A program made the position numbers and the translations under genes. Shown piece after piece: positions 44,644-56,338 of a DNA stretch of 64,000 bases (the stretch's first letter is position 1; every line of letters starts with the position of its first letter). The DNA comes from JAASSS01 sp021767745 (GTDB lineage Bacteria; Pseudomonadota; Gammaproteobacteria; UBA5335), in assembly GCA_034189165.1 (NCBI GenBank), contig JAXHVN010000020.1, forward strand, positions 1 through 64,000. Direction: 5' to 3'. Under the pieces are notes generated by a model. It was not told the origin of the DNA. It made no database searches and saw only the letters and a list, made by a program, of their open reading frames with translations.

Positions 44644-46056
44644 GGTGTCCGGCAGCTCGAGTTCCTTGATCTTGCGCGTCAGAGTATTGCGGCCCCAGCC
44701 GAGCAGCCGCGCCGCTTCCTGACGCCGTCCGCCCGTCTGCTGCAGCGCCGCCTCGATCATGATGCGCTCGAAGGCGGGTGTCGCCGAGGAGAGTAGGCTC
44801 TCTGCCCCGCTGGACAGCCGCTGGTCGGCCCATGCCCGCAGCGCCTGCTCCCAACCGTGGTCGATCGGCCCGACCTCGTGCTGTCGCTGGCGCAGTTCCG
44901 GGGGCAGGTCGTCCATGTGCACCTCCCGCCCCGAGGCCATGACGGTCAGCCAGCGGCAGGTATTCTCCAGTTGGCGGACATTACCCGGCCATTCCTGCCG
45001 GCACAGATAGGCTTCAACGTTCGGCCGCAGGCTCTTCGGTTCGATGCCGAGTTCCTCGGCCGCCCGCTTGAGGAAATAGTGCAGCAGCAGCGGGATGTCC
45101 TCGTGGCGCTCCCGCAGCGGCGGCAGATTGATGCGGATCACGTTCAGCCGGTGGTAGAGATCCTCGCGGAAGCGTCCGCTGCGCACCAGCTGATCAAGGT
45201 TCTGGTGCGTGGCGGCGACGATACGGACGTCCACCTGCAACGGCACGTGGCCGCCGACGCGGTAGAACTGGCCGTCCGCCAGCACGCGCAGCAGCCGGGT
45301 CTGCAGCTCCGCCGGCATGTCCCCGATCTCGTCGAGAAACAGCGTGCCCTTGTCCGCCTGTTCGAAGCGCCCGCGACGCAGGGCCTGCGCGCCAGTGAAG
45401 GCGCCCCGTTCGTGGCCGAAGAGCTCCGATTCCAGCAGATCGCGCGGGATCGCCGCCATGTTCAGGGCGATGTAGGGCTGTTCGGCCCGCGGGCTGTGTC
45501 GATGCAGTGCCTGGGCCACCAGTTCCTTGCCGGTGCCCGACTCGCCGTTGATCAACACCGTGATGTGCGAGCGGCTGAGCCGGCCGATGGCGCGGAACAC
45601 CTCCTGCATCGCCGGTGCCTCGCCGATGATGGCGGCATTGTGATCGGGCGCGGCCGGGCGCGGCGCCCCGCGGGCCTTCTCCAGCCGATGCCGATGTGCC
45701 CGGCGCACCAGCGCCGCCGCGTCGAACAGGTCGAAGGGCTTGGGCAGATATTCGAAGGCGCCGCCCTGATAGGACGCCACGGCGCTGTCCAGATCCGAAT
45801 GCGCCGTCATGACGATGACCGGCAGGTCCGAATGGTGCTCGTGGATGCGCTGCAGCAGTTCGAGACCGTCCATGCCCGGCATGCGGATGTCGGTGACGAT
45901 CACATCCGGCGTCTGTTGACGCAGGTCGCTCAGCAGCCGTTCGGCCTGCTCGTAGCTCTGGGTCTGCATGCCTTCCTGCTGCAGCGCCTTGGCCAGCACC
46001 CAGCGCATGGACCGATCGTCATCGACGATCCAGACATCGATCGGCTCGCTACTCAT
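44632..46056 (-). CDS. glnG: Nitrogen regulation response regulator NtrC
   Basis: Activates sigma-54 promoters when nitrogen is scarce. The 474-residue product has a receiver domain with D56 as the phosphorylation site, a sigma-54 activation domain with Walker A GESGTGKE and GAFTGA motif, and a C-terminal helix-turn-helix (about 440-465). The ATG at 46056 overlaps the ntrB stop by 8 bases. It would act on the sigma-54 promoters at nrtA, ureD, gdmH, the guanidine ABC operon and glnA. Confidence 0.95.
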   Translation of the reverse strand: MSSEPIDVWIVDDDRSMRWVLAKALQQEGMQTQSYEQAERLLSDLRQQTPDVIVTDIRMPGMDGLELLQRIHEHHSDLPVIVMTAHSDLDSAVASYQGGAFEYLPKPFDLFDAAALVRRAHRHRLEKARGAPRPAAPDHNAAIIGEAPAMQEVFRAIGRLSRSHITVLINGESGTGKELVAQALHRHSPRAEQPYIALNMAAIPRDLLESELFGHERGAFTGAQALRRGRFEQADKGTLFLDEIGDMPAELQTRLLRVLADGQFYRVGGHVPLQVDVRIVAATHQNLDQLVRSGRFREDLYHRLNVIRINLPPLRERHEDIPLLLHYFLKRAAEELGIEPKSLRPNVEAYLCRQEWPGNVRQLENTCRWLTVMASGREVHMDDLPPELRQRQHEVGPIDHGWEQALRAWADQRLSSGAESLLSSATPAFERIMIEAALQQTGGRRQEAARLLGWGRNTLTRKIKELELPDTGDA

Positions 46057-47116
46057 CGGCAGCCGGTAGCAGCATCGTGAAGCGGGTCTGACCGGGTTGC
46101 GACACGCATTCCAGCGTGCCGCCATGCCGGCTGATCAGATCGTGGGCGATGGCAAGGCCAAGGCCGCTGCCGTCGGCGCGGGTGGTAACCATGGGATAGA
46201 AAATCTGCTCGATCCTCTCGGGGGGAATGCCCGGGCCGTTGTCGATGACGTCGGTCCGGATGGCGATGCGGTGGCGCTGCTGATTGAGGGTGACCTGCCG
46301 CTGGCTGCGGGTGCGCAGGACGATCTCCGCCGGCTCGCCGCGCGCGGCCTGCGGCGCCAACGCCTGCACGGCGTTGCGCATGACGTTCAGCAGCGCCTGG
46401 ATCAGCTGATCCGGATCGGCCTGTACCGGCGGCAGGCTGGGGTCGTAGTCGCAGCGGATCGCGACCTCATCACCTACCTCCGCGGCCAACAGGCGCCGCA
46501 CCCTGTCGGTCACCTCGTGGATGTTGGTGAGCCGCCGGGGCGTCATGCGATTGGGGCCGAGCAGTGCATCCACCAGCGCCTGCAGCCGGTCCGCCTCGCC
46601 CATGATGACCTGCGTGTAATCGCGCAGCGAAGGCTGGCTCAGCTGGGCATCCAGCAGTTGCGCGGCGCCACGCAGCCCGCCGAGCGGATTCTTGATCTCG
46701 TGCGCCAGGCCTCGCACGATGGCGCGGGCCGCCTGCTGCTGCGCCAGCAGACTTTCCTCGCGCGAGATGCGCAGGTGCCGGTCGATCTGCACCAGCTCCA
46801 CGACCAGCCCCGGTGCCATGCCCTCGATCCACACCGGTGAGACGATGCAGTCGATCACCACGGGATGCTCGCCGTCGGTGCGCAGTACCCGTTCGCGCTC
46901 GGTGTAGGGCGCACCGGTGTGCAGGGCATGGGCCAGCCGATCGGCAAGTTCGGTCCACTCCGGCAGGAGCCGGTCGAGCGGCCGGTGCAGACAGTGGTTG
47001 GCGCTCTTGCGCAGCAGGCTTTCCGCCGCCGAATTGACGTAGCGCACGCACAGCTCGTCGTCGAGGAAGACGACCGCCGTCACGAGCAGATCCAACAGTT
47101 GCTCCGGACGCGGCAT
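46049..47116 (-). CDS. glnL: Nitrogen regulation sensor kinase/phosphatase NtrB
   Basis: Phosphorylates or dephosphorylates NtrC in response to PII. The 355-residue product has a PAS domain, then the H-box with H139 (GLAHEIKNPLGGLRGAAQLL), and the ATP-binding N, G1 and G2 boxes (RNAVQALA, DNGPGIPP, GSGLGLAIA). The start at 47116 has AAGGA upstream and is preferred over longer starts. The stop overlaps ntrC by 8 bases. It lies between the DUF4124 gene and ntrC. Confidence 0.95.
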   Translation of the reverse strand: MPRPEQLLDLLVTAVVFLDDELCVRYVNSAAESLLRKSANHCLHRPLDRLLPEWTELADRLAHALHTGAPYTERERVLRTDGEHPVVIDCIVSPVWIEGMAPGLVVELVQIDRHLRISREESLLAQQQAARAIVRGLAHEIKNPLGGLRGAAQLLDAQLSQPSLRDYTQVIMGEADRLQALVDALLGPNRMTPRRLTNIHEVTDRVRRLLAAEVGDEVAIRCDYDPSLPPVQADPDQLIQALLNVMRNAVQALAPQAARGEPAEIVLRTRSQRQVTLNQQRHRIAIRTDVIDNGPGIPPERIEQIFYPMVTTRADGSGLGLAIAHDLISRHGGTLECVSQPGQTRFTMLLPAADE

Positions 47117-47281
47117 AGGCAATCCTTGTGAGATTGTCCCCGAATGATGGGCCGCCGCGTTCATGCGCGCGGCATTGCAAAACTCGGGCCAGAAATCGGT
47201 CAGGAAACGATCGGAAAATGGCGCTGATCCCGGCCGCCGGCTGATAGCGACCGATACCCGCGGCACCACTATGGTGCAGCG

Positions 47282-47881
47282 TTATGGCGCGCGCGGGAAG
47301 GCGGGTGCGGAGACCGCCGGCGGATTCACGCCCGGCGGGTTCGGACCGGCGATGGCGGATCGCCGGCGCACGAAGAACGACACCGGCGGCGAGCCGATCA
47401 GACGGCGTCCCTCGGCATCGAGCACCTGCGCCGCGACGGTATGTGGCCCGGGCAGCACATCGGCGATCGTGGTGCCAGCGTTACGCGTCTCGGCGACCGG
47501 CTCGCCATCCAGCACGATCGCGACCCGATGATCCGCACCGACCTGCAGCGCCGGTGACAGCTCGAAGGCCACCTCCACCACGGGCAGGGTCTGGAAGATG
47601 ATCTCGCCCTCACTCGGCGCGGTGATCTCGAGCGCCTTGTAAGCCGATGCGCCCTCTGCCTCGTCTTCACCCTGCCGCGCCGCACTGCCCTGGGCCGCGC
47701 CCTGCGTCGGCGATGGCACACTCACCACCGCCGGCGATTTCAGCGGCATGGGCTCGGCACCGGCGGCCGGCGGCTCGTCACTGAAGTGCACGGTGCCCTG
47801 CTCATCCACCCAGCGATACACCTCGGCCGTGGCCGTGGCGGTAGGCAGCAGCGCGAGCGCGAGTAGGAGACGAGCGGTCAT
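47282..47881 (-). CDS. DUF4124-domain protein
   Basis: The 199-residue product has a Sec signal (about 1-20), then VYRWVDEQGTVHFSDEPP, the DUF4124 hallmark, and a C-terminal domain rich in beta structure (residues about 80-180). The family is often linked to glnA-ntrBC in gammaproteobacteria; its role is unknown. It sits between glnA and ntrB on the same strand. Confidence 0.82.
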   Translation of the reverse strand: MTARLLLALALLPTATATAEVYRWVDEQGTVHFSDEPPAAGAEPMPLKSPAVVSVPSPTQGAAQGSAARQGEDEAEGASAYKALEITAPSEGEIIFQTLPVVEVAFELSPALQVGADHRVAIVLDGEPVAETRNAGTTIADVLPGPHTVAAQVLDAEGRRLIGSPPVSFFVRRRSAIAGPNPPGVNPPAVSAPAFPRAP

Positions 47882-47910
47882 GAATGCAGTATCGGCGCCG
47901 GGTGCGCCGG

Positions 47911-47938
47911 GCGCCCCGCCACCTGACGGACGGGGCGC
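47911..47938 (-). terminator. Hairpin between glnA and DUF4124 gene
   Basis: GCGCCCCG (47911-47918) pairs with CGGGGCGC (47931-47938), 8 pairs with a 12-base loop, just after the glnA stop. No T-run follows; it could attenuate read-through from the glnA promoter. Confidence 0.5.
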
Positions 47939-47954
47939 GTGCGGCGAGGGTCGG

Positions 47955-49364
47955 TCAGACGCTGTAGTACATGTCGAACTCGACCGGGTGGGTCGTCATG
48001 CGCAGACGCGTAACGTCTTCCATCTTGAGCGCGATGTAGGCATCGATCATGTCATCGGTGAACACGCCGCCGGCGGTCAGGAACTCCCGATCGGCGTCCA
48101 GGCCGTTCAGGGCCTGCTCCAGCGAGAAGGCGACCTGCGGGATCTGCTTTTCCTCTTCCGGCGGCAGATCGTAGAGATCCTTGTCCATGGCGTCGCCCGG
48201 ATGGATCTTGTTCTTGATGCCGTCCAGACCGGCCATGAGCATCGCGGCGAAGGCCAGATACGGGTTGGCCGTCGAGTCCGGGAAGCGCACCTCGATGCGG
48301 CGGGCCTTCGGGCTGGACACCCAGGGGATGCGCACCGATGCGCTGCGGTTGCGGGCCGAGTAGGCCAGCATCACCGGCGCCTCGAAGCCAGGCACCAGGC
48401 GCTTGTAGCTGTTGGTGCTGGCGTTGGTGAAGGCGTTCACCGCGTGCGCGTGCTTGATCAGGCCGCCGATGTAGTACAGCGCCGTTTCCGACAGCCCGCC
48501 GTAGAGATCGCCGGCGAAGGTGTTCGACCCGTCCTTGGCGATCGACTGGTGCACATGCATGCCACTGCCGTTGTCGCCGACCAGCGGCTTCGGCATGAAG
48601 GTGGCGGTCTTACCGTAGCCATGTGCCACGTTCATGATGACGTACTTGAGGTTCTGCACCTCGTCGGCCTTCTTCACCAGCGTGCGGAAGGCCACGCCGA
48701 TCTCGCACTGACCGGCGGTCGCCACCTCGTGGTGGTGCACCTCGACGTCCATGCCCATCTCTTCCAGCGCGATGCACATGGCGCCACGCATGTCGTGCAG
48801 CGCGTCCACCGGCGGCACCGGGAAATAGCCGCCCTTCACGCGCGGCCGATGGCCGAGGTTGCCATCCTCGTAGACCTTCTCGGTGTTCCAGGCCGATTCT
48901 TCCGAGTCGATCTTGTAGAAGGCACCGGAGATGTCCGCGCCGAAGCGCACATCATCGAAGATGAAGAATTCGTTCTCCGGCCCGAAGTAGGCCGTGTCGC
49001 CGATGCCGGTGGAGGCCAGATAGGCCTCGGCCCGCTTGGCCACGGAACGGGGGTCGCGGTCATAGCCTTCCATGGTGGAGGGCTCGACCACATCGCACCG
49101 CAGGTGCAGGGTGACCTCCTCCATGAACGGGTCGAGCACCGCGGTGCTGGCGTCCGGCATCAGGATCATGTCCGACTCATTGATGCCCTTCCAGCCGGAG
49201 ATGGAGGAGCCATCGAACATCTTGCCTTCCTCGAAGACGTCCTCCGACACCGTTTTGGCCGGCACCGTGACGTGCTGCTCCTTGCCGCGCGTATCGGTGA
49301 ATCGGAAGTCCACGAACTGGACGTCCTTATCCTTCATCAGCTTCATCACGTCGCTAGCCGACAT
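47955..49364 (-). CDS. glnA: Glutamine synthetase type I
   Basis: Makes glutamine from glutamate, ammonia and ATP. The 469-residue product has the type I length and features: MFDGSSISGWKGI near the start, NGSGMHVHQS, and NLYDLPPEE-type segment (here KDLYDLPPEEE) with the adenylylation tyrosine near residue 397. A sigma-54 promoter and NtrC site lie upstream. It assimilates the ammonia produced by the nitrogen pathways in this window. Confidence 0.97.
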   Translation of the reverse strand: MSASDVMKLMKDKDVQFVDFRFTDTRGKEQHVTVPAKTVSEDVFEEGKMFDGSSISGWKGINESDMILMPDASTAVLDPFMEEVTLHLRCDVVEPSTMEGYDRDPRSVAKRAEAYLASTGIGDTAYFGPENEFFIFDDVRFGADISGAFYKIDSEESAWNTEKVYEDGNLGHRPRVKGGYFPVPPVDALHDMRGAMCIALEEMGMDVEVHHHEVATAGQCEIGVAFRTLVKKADEVQNLKYVIMNVAHGYGKTATFMPKPLVGDNGSGMHVHQSIAKDGSNTFAGDLYGGLSETALYYIGGLIKHAHAVNAFTNASTNSYKRLVPGFEAPVMLAYSARNRSASVRIPWVSSPKARRIEVRFPDSTANPYLAFAAMLMAGLDGIKNKIHPGDAMDKDLYDLPPEEEKQIPQVAFSLEQALNGLDADREFLTAGGVFTDDMIDAYIALKMEDVTRLRMTTHPVEFDMYYSV

Positions 49365-49431
49365 CGAATTCCTCCAAAGCTATGGGCATGACGGGACCGG
49401 CGCCCGTCCAGGGCGCAGTGCGACACCACGT

Positions 49432-49447
49432 TGCAGGTAGCGTGCCA
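49432..49447 (-). promoter_or_regulatory. sigma-54 promoter of glnA
   Basis: On the minus strand TGGCACGCTACCTGCA has GG and GC 10 bases apart; one base of the -12 TTGC is C (CTGC). Transcription would start near 49421, about 57 bases before glnA. Confidence 0.78.
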
Positions 49448-49539
49448 TGGGCAGCATCACGAAATCGCCGCAGCGAATTGCGCCGGACTGCTGCGGCCGC
49501 ACTCATGCGGTGCACCCTGTCGGGTTGCGTGCAATGATT

Positions 49540-49554
49540 GCACTGTTTCGGTGC
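49540..49554. promoter_or_regulatory. NtrC-binding site upstream of glnA
   Basis: GCACTGTTTCGGTGC has GCAC and GTGC 7 bases apart, matching the NtrC consensus GCACCN5GGTGC. It lies about 126 bases upstream of the glnA start site. An overlapping palindrome GTGCAATGATTGCAC (49529-49543) and a half-matching GCACCCTGTCGGGTT (49512-49526) are also present. Confidence 0.7.
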
Positions 49555-49575
49555 GTCGGCGCAACCGGCGGGCGC

Positions 49576-49586
49576 ATTGGTATACT
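49576..49586 (+). promoter_or_regulatory. Probable extended -10 promoter of glyQ
   Basis: TATACT at 49581-49586 is preceded by TTGG, giving an extended TGn motif; no good -35 is seen 17 bases upstream. It lies 33 bases before glyQ and partly overlaps the NtrC site upstream of the divergent glnA. Confidence 0.5.
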
Positions 49587-49618
49587 CGCCGGCCTGCCCG
49601 GACCGACGATTGCGCCTC

Positions 49619-50542
49619 ATGAACCCGCCGACGCCCGCGACGTTCCAGGATCTCATCCTGCGCCTGCAGCAGTTCTGGGCCGAGCGGGGCTGCGTGATCG
49701 CCCAGCCGCTGGACATGCAGGTCGGCGCCGGCACCTTCCACCCCGCCACCTTCCTGCGGGCCATCGGGCCCGAGCCCTGGCATGTGGCCTATGTGCAACC
49801 GTCGCGCCGGCCGACCGACGGTCGCTACGGGGACAATCCCAACCGGTTGCAGCACTACTACCAGTTCCAGGTGCTGCTGAAGCCCTCACCGCTCGATATT
49901 CAGGCCCGCTACGTGGATTCGCTGCGCGCACTGGGCCTGGATCCGCTCACCGACGACATCCGCTTCGTCGAGGACAACTGGGAATCGCCCACCCTCGGTG
50001 CCTGGGGCCTTGGCTGGGAGGTGTGGCTGAACGGCATGGAAGTCACCCAGTTCACCTATTTCCAGCAGGTCGGCGGTCTCGACTGCCGGCCGGTCGCCGG
50101 GGAGATCACCTACGGGCTGGAGCGGCTGGCGATGTACCTGCAGGACGTGCAGAGCGTCTACGATCTCGTCTGGGCCCACACCCCGACCGGGCCGGTGCGC
50201 TACGGCGACATCTTCCACCAGAACGAGGTGGAGATGTCGCAGTACAACTTCGAGCAGGCGACGGTCGCCGATCTGCTGCAGGCCTTCGATCACTGCGAAC
50301 GCGAGTGCGAGGCCCTGCTGGCCGCCGATCTGCCGCTGCCGGCCTATGAACAGGTGATCGAGGCCTCGCACCGGTTCAACCTGCTCGATGCGCGGCAGGC
50401 GATCTCGGTCACCGAACGGCAGCGCTACATCCTGCGCGTGCGCGGCATGGCGCGCGGCGTGGCCGAGGCGTACCTGGCCAGTCGCGAACGCCTCGGTTTC
50501 CCGCTGCTGGCGCCGGCACAACCGGGAGCCCCGCATGACTGA
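49619..50542 (+). CDS. glyQ: Glycyl-tRNA synthetase alpha subunit
   Basis: Charges tRNA-Gly together with the beta subunit. The 307-residue product begins with TFQDLILRLQQFWAERGC and has the typical GAGTFHPATFLRAIGPEPW and EVEMSQYNFEQA motifs. The tetrameric (alpha2-beta2) type is a bacterial hallmark. Its stop overlaps glyS by 8 bases. Confidence 0.96.
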   Translation: MNPPTPATFQDLILRLQQFWAERGCVIAQPLDMQVGAGTFHPATFLRAIGPEPWHVAYVQPSRRPTDGRYGDNPNRLQHYYQFQVLLKPSPLDIQARYVDSLRALGLDPLTDDIRFVEDNWESPTLGAWGLGWEVWLNGMEVTQFTYFQQVGGLDCRPVAGEITYGLERLAMYLQDVQSVYDLVWAHTPTGPVRYGDIFHQNEVEMSQYNFEQATVADLLQAFDHCERECEALLAADLPLPAYEQVIEASHRFNLLDARQAISVTERQRYILRVRGMARGVAEAYLASRERLGFPLLAPAQPGAPHD

Positions 50543-52604
50543 GCAGGCCGACCTACTGCTGGAAATCGGGACCGAGGAACTGCCGCCGAAGGCGCTGCGC
50601 GGCCTGCGCGATGCGCTGGCCGAGAACCTCGAGGCGGCACTGGCGAGGCTGGGCGTACAGGCCCGCGCGGTCGAGCGTTTCGCCACGCCGCGCCGGCTGG
50701 CCGTCCGGCTGCGCGGGTTGCCGACGGTAGAGCCGGGCGGCGAGACCTTGAAGCGCGGCCCGGCACTGGCTGCGGCCTTCGATGCGGCGGGCGCACCGAC
50801 GCGAGCCCTGCAGGGCTTCGCTCGCTCGGTGGGCGCCAGGCCCGACGAGCTGGAGCGGCTGGAAACCGACAAGGGCACCTGGCTCGCCTACCGTGCGCGC
50901 ACGGGCGGACGGCCACTCGGACCGTTGCTGGTGACCTGTGCCGCCGAGGCGCTGGCGCAGCTGCCGATTCCCCGCCCCATGCGCTGGGGCACCGGCGAGG
51001 CCGCCTTCGTGCGCCCGGTGCACTGGGCTCTCATGCGCTTCGGCGAGCAGATGCTCGAGGGCGAGTTACTGGGCGTACCGATCGGGCCGAGCAGCCACGG
51101 ACACCGCTTCCATCATCCCGAGCCGATCACCATCGAGACGCCGGCGGCATACGAGGCGTGCCTGCGCGCCGCCCGGGTGGAGCCGGATCTGGACCGGCGC
51201 GAGGCGCAGATCCAGACGCAGGTCGAGCGCGCCGCCGCCGACTGCGGCGGACGGCCGGTGAGTTCACCGGCGCTGGTGGCGGAAGTCGCCGCGCTGGTGG
51301 AATGGCCGGTGCCGGTCACCGGCAGCTTCGACCACCGCTATCTGGAGCTGCCCGAGGCTGTGCTGATCGCCACGTTGCAGGGCCATCAGCGCTATTTTCC
51401 GGTGCGCGGCGAGGGCGGCGGCCTGCTGGCCCACTTCGTCACCTTCAGCAACATCGAGAGCCGCGAGCCGGCGCGCGTGCAGGCCGGCAACGAGCGCGTG
51501 ATCCGCCCGCGGCTGGCGGACGCGGAATTCTTCTACCGCCAGGATCTGAAGACGCCGCTGGCGCAGCTGCGGTCGCGGCTGGCGGAGGTGGTCTTCCAAC
51601 GCCGGCTCGGCTCGCTGGCGGACAAGAGTGGACGCGTGCAGCGTCTGGCCAGCCTGTTGGCCCCGGCGGTGGGTGCCGAGACCGCGGCTGCCAGTCGCGC
51701 CGCCGAGCTGGCGAAGGCCGATCTGCTTACGGCCATGGTCGGTGAATTTCCGGAGCTGCAGGGCGTCATGGGTTGTGCCTATGCCCTGGCCCAGGGTGAA
51801 CCGCCGCCGGTGGCGCACGCGCTGCGCGAGCAGTACCTGCCGCAGCAGGCGGGCGATCCGATACCGGCCAGCGCCGCCGGGCGGGCGCTGGCGCTGGCGG
51901 AGCGGCTCGATACCCTGGCCGGCATCTTCGCGATCGATGCGCGTCCGAGTGGCGACAAGGATCCCTTCGCCCTGCGGCGGGCGGCGCTGGGCATCGTGCG
52001 CATCTGCGTGGAGGCCGAGCTCGACCTCGACCTGCCGGCGCTGCTGCGGGAAGCCGTGGCGCTGCAGCCGGTTACGACCGGGGATACGCTCGAAGCCACG
52101 CTGTATGAGTTCGTGGTCGAGCGGGCGCGCAGCTATCTCGCCGAACGCGGCCATGCCGGCACCGCGATCGACGCAGCGATCGCGCAGCAGCCGGCATCGC
52201 TGCTCGACCTGGAGCGGCGCGTGCGGGCGGCCGAGGGTTTTCTCGCCACGGCCGAGTGGGACGCGCTCGCCAGCGCCCACAAGCGCAGCCGCAACATCCT
52301 GCGCAAGTCACCGGCGCCAGCAGGACATGAGCTCTCGCCAACGCTGCTGCTCGAACCGGCCGAGCGCACGCTCTACGCCCGGCTCGAACAGCTGCAGCCG
52401 CGCCTGGCGGAACATCTGGAGCGGCACGAGTATCCGCAGGCGCTGCAGGTCCTGGCGCAGCTGCGCGGTCCGGTGGATGCCTTTTTCGACGAGGTAATGG
52501 TGCTGGCGGAGGATCCGGCGCTGCGGGCGAACCGGTTGCAGTTGCTCGGCCGGTTGCAGACGCTGCTTGGCAGCGTCGTCGACCTCGGCAGGCTGCAGGG
52601 TTGA
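50535..52604 (+). CDS. glyS: Glycyl-tRNA synthetase beta subunit
   Basis: The 689-residue product begins with LLLEIGTEELPPKALRG and contains FATPRRLAVRLRG and DKDPFALRRAALGIVRI, all typical of the beta subunit that binds tRNA. The start overlaps the glyQ stop; its stop overlaps the TTG start of gmhB. Confidence 0.95.
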   Translation: MTEQADLLLEIGTEELPPKALRGLRDALAENLEAALARLGVQARAVERFATPRRLAVRLRGLPTVEPGGETLKRGPALAAAFDAAGAPTRALQGFARSVGARPDELERLETDKGTWLAYRARTGGRPLGPLLVTCAAEALAQLPIPRPMRWGTGEAAFVRPVHWALMRFGEQMLEGELLGVPIGPSSHGHRFHHPEPITIETPAAYEACLRAARVEPDLDRREAQIQTQVERAAADCGGRPVSSPALVAEVAALVEWPVPVTGSFDHRYLELPEAVLIATLQGHQRYFPVRGEGGGLLAHFVTFSNIESREPARVQAGNERVIRPRLADAEFFYRQDLKTPLAQLRSRLAEVVFQRRLGSLADKSGRVQRLASLLAPAVGAETAAASRAAELAKADLLTAMVGEFPELQGVMGCAYALAQGEPPPVAHALREQYLPQQAGDPIPASAAGRALALAERLDTLAGIFAIDARPSGDKDPFALRRAALGIVRICVEAELDLDLPALLREAVALQPVTTGDTLEATLYEFVVERARSYLAERGHAGTAIDAAIAQQPASLLDLERRVRAAEGFLATAEWDALASAHKRSRNILRKSPAPAGHELSPTLLLEPAERTLYARLEQLQPRLAEHLERHEYPQALQVLAQLRGPVDAFFDEVMVLAEDPALRANRLQLLGRLQTLLGSVVDLGRLQG

Positions 52605-53161
52605 GCGCCGACGCCACGCCGCTGGTCATCCTGGATCGGGACGGGGTGATCAACGTGGATCGCGTCGACTACGTCCGACGCCTGGAGGAGTGGCAGCCCC
52701 TGCCGGGCAGCCTGGAGGCGATCGCACAGCTCTCGCGCGCCGGCATCACGGTCGCCGTCGCGACCAACCAGTCGGGCATCGGCCGCGGCGTATACGAGCT
52801 GAGTTCGCTGCAGCAGATCCACGAGCTGCTGCAGCGGCAGGTCGAGGCGCTCGGTGGGCGGATCGCACACATCGCTTTTTGCCCGCACGCGCCGGAACAC
52901 GGTTGCAGCTGCCGCAAGCCGGCGCCGGGCATGCTCGAGGAAATCAGCCGGCAGCTGGGCCTGCCGCTGCGACAGGTGCCCTACGTCGGCGATGCGCTGC
53001 GGGATCTGCAGGCGGCCCGCGCCGCCGGCGCCCAGCCGGTGCTGGTGCGCACCGGCAAGGGCGCCACGACCGAGACCGAGCTACCGGCAGCGTGGGGCGT
53101 GCCGGTGCATGCCGATCTGGCCGCCTTCGTCGCCAGCCATCTCCGGCGCCTCGGCTCGTGA
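52601..53161 (+). CDS. gmhB: D-glycero-beta-D-manno-heptose 1,7-bisphosphate 7-phosphatase
   Basis: Part of heptose supply for lipopolysaccharide. The 186-residue HAD-family product has the nucleophile motif LDRDGVIN (residues 11-18) and the CPH-type zinc loop CPHAPEHGCSCRKP (about 94-107), typical of GmhB. It starts at TTG overlapping the glyS stop (TTGA), so it is coupled. Its end overlaps plsC by one base. Confidence 0.93.
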   Translation: MSADATPLVILDRDGVINVDRVDYVRRLEEWQPLPGSLEAIAQLSRAGITVAVATNQSGIGRGVYELSSLQQIHELLQRQVEALGGRIAHIAFCPHAPEHGCSCRKPAPGMLEEISRQLGLPLRQVPYVGDALRDLQAARAAGAQPVLVRTGKGATTETELPAAWGVPVHADLAAFVASHLRRLGS

Positions 53162-53886
53162 TGATCGCTATCGCCTATCTGCGCTCGACGCTCTACTACG
53201 TGCTGCTGATCGCGAGCGTGCTGCTGTACGCGCCGATCATGTTCGCCACGGCGCCGTTCGGCTATGACTGGCACTGGCGCGCCGCGTACGGCTGGCTGTG
53301 GCTGCACCAGCAGCTGGTGCGCCATGTCTGTGGCCTCAAGGTCGAGGTGCACGGCCGGGAGCATCTGCCGAGCGAGCCGGCGGTGTTGCTGATCAAGCAT
53401 CAATCGATGCTGGAGACCTTGACCACGCAGCTGATCTTTCCGCGTCAGACCTGGGTACTGAAGCAGGAGCTGCTGCGTGTGCCGCTGTTCGGCTGGGCGC
53501 TGGCGATGCTCAAGCCGGTACACATCGATCGGGGTTCGGCCGCCCAGGCGTTGAAGTCCGTGCTGCGCCAAGGCGCGGCGCGGCTGCAGGAAGGACTCTG
53601 GCTGGTGATCTTCCCGGAGGGCACGCGCGTGCTGCCCGGTCAGACGGGCAACTGGGCCAAGGGCGGCGCGCTGCTGGCCAAGCGCGCCGGCGCGCCCGTG
53701 GTACCGGTGGCGCACAACGCAGGGACGTTCTGGCTGCGCCGGCGCTTGCTGATCCGCCCGGGCGTCTGGCAGCTGCACATCGGGCCGCCGATCCCGACGG
53801 GCGGCGCCAGCGTGGAAGCCGTCAACGAGCAAGCCCGGGCGTGGATCGAAGCCCGCATGGCCGAGCTGGAAGGCCGCCGCACCTGA
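53161..53886 (+). CDS. 1-acyl-sn-glycerol-3-phosphate acyltransferase (PlsC-like)
   Basis: Makes phosphatidic acid. The 241-residue product has one N-terminal membrane span (about 10-30), the catalytic motif KHQSMLE (HX4E rather than HX4D), and FPEGTR near residue 148. The E variant is known in this subfamily next to glyS in proteobacteria. The ATG overlaps the gmhB stop (TGATG); an in-frame GTG lies one codon before. It converges on gyrB. Confidence 0.88.
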   Translation: MIAIAYLRSTLYYVLLIASVLLYAPIMFATAPFGYDWHWRAAYGWLWLHQQLVRHVCGLKVEVHGREHLPSEPAVLLIKHQSMLETLTTQLIFPRQTWVLKQELLRVPLFGWALAMLKPVHIDRGSAAQALKSVLRQGAARLQEGLWLVIFPEGTRVLPGQTGNWAKGGALLAKRAGAPVVPVAHNAGTFWLRRRLLIRPGVWQLHIGPPIPTGGASVEAVNEQARAWIEARMAELEGRRT

Positions 53887-53913
53887 CGGCAGGCACGGCG
53901 ACGAGGCGGGCGG

Positions 53914-56313
<2,400 letters not shown>

Positions 56314-56338
56314 CGAGGTTTCCGCAGTAAAAACAGTA

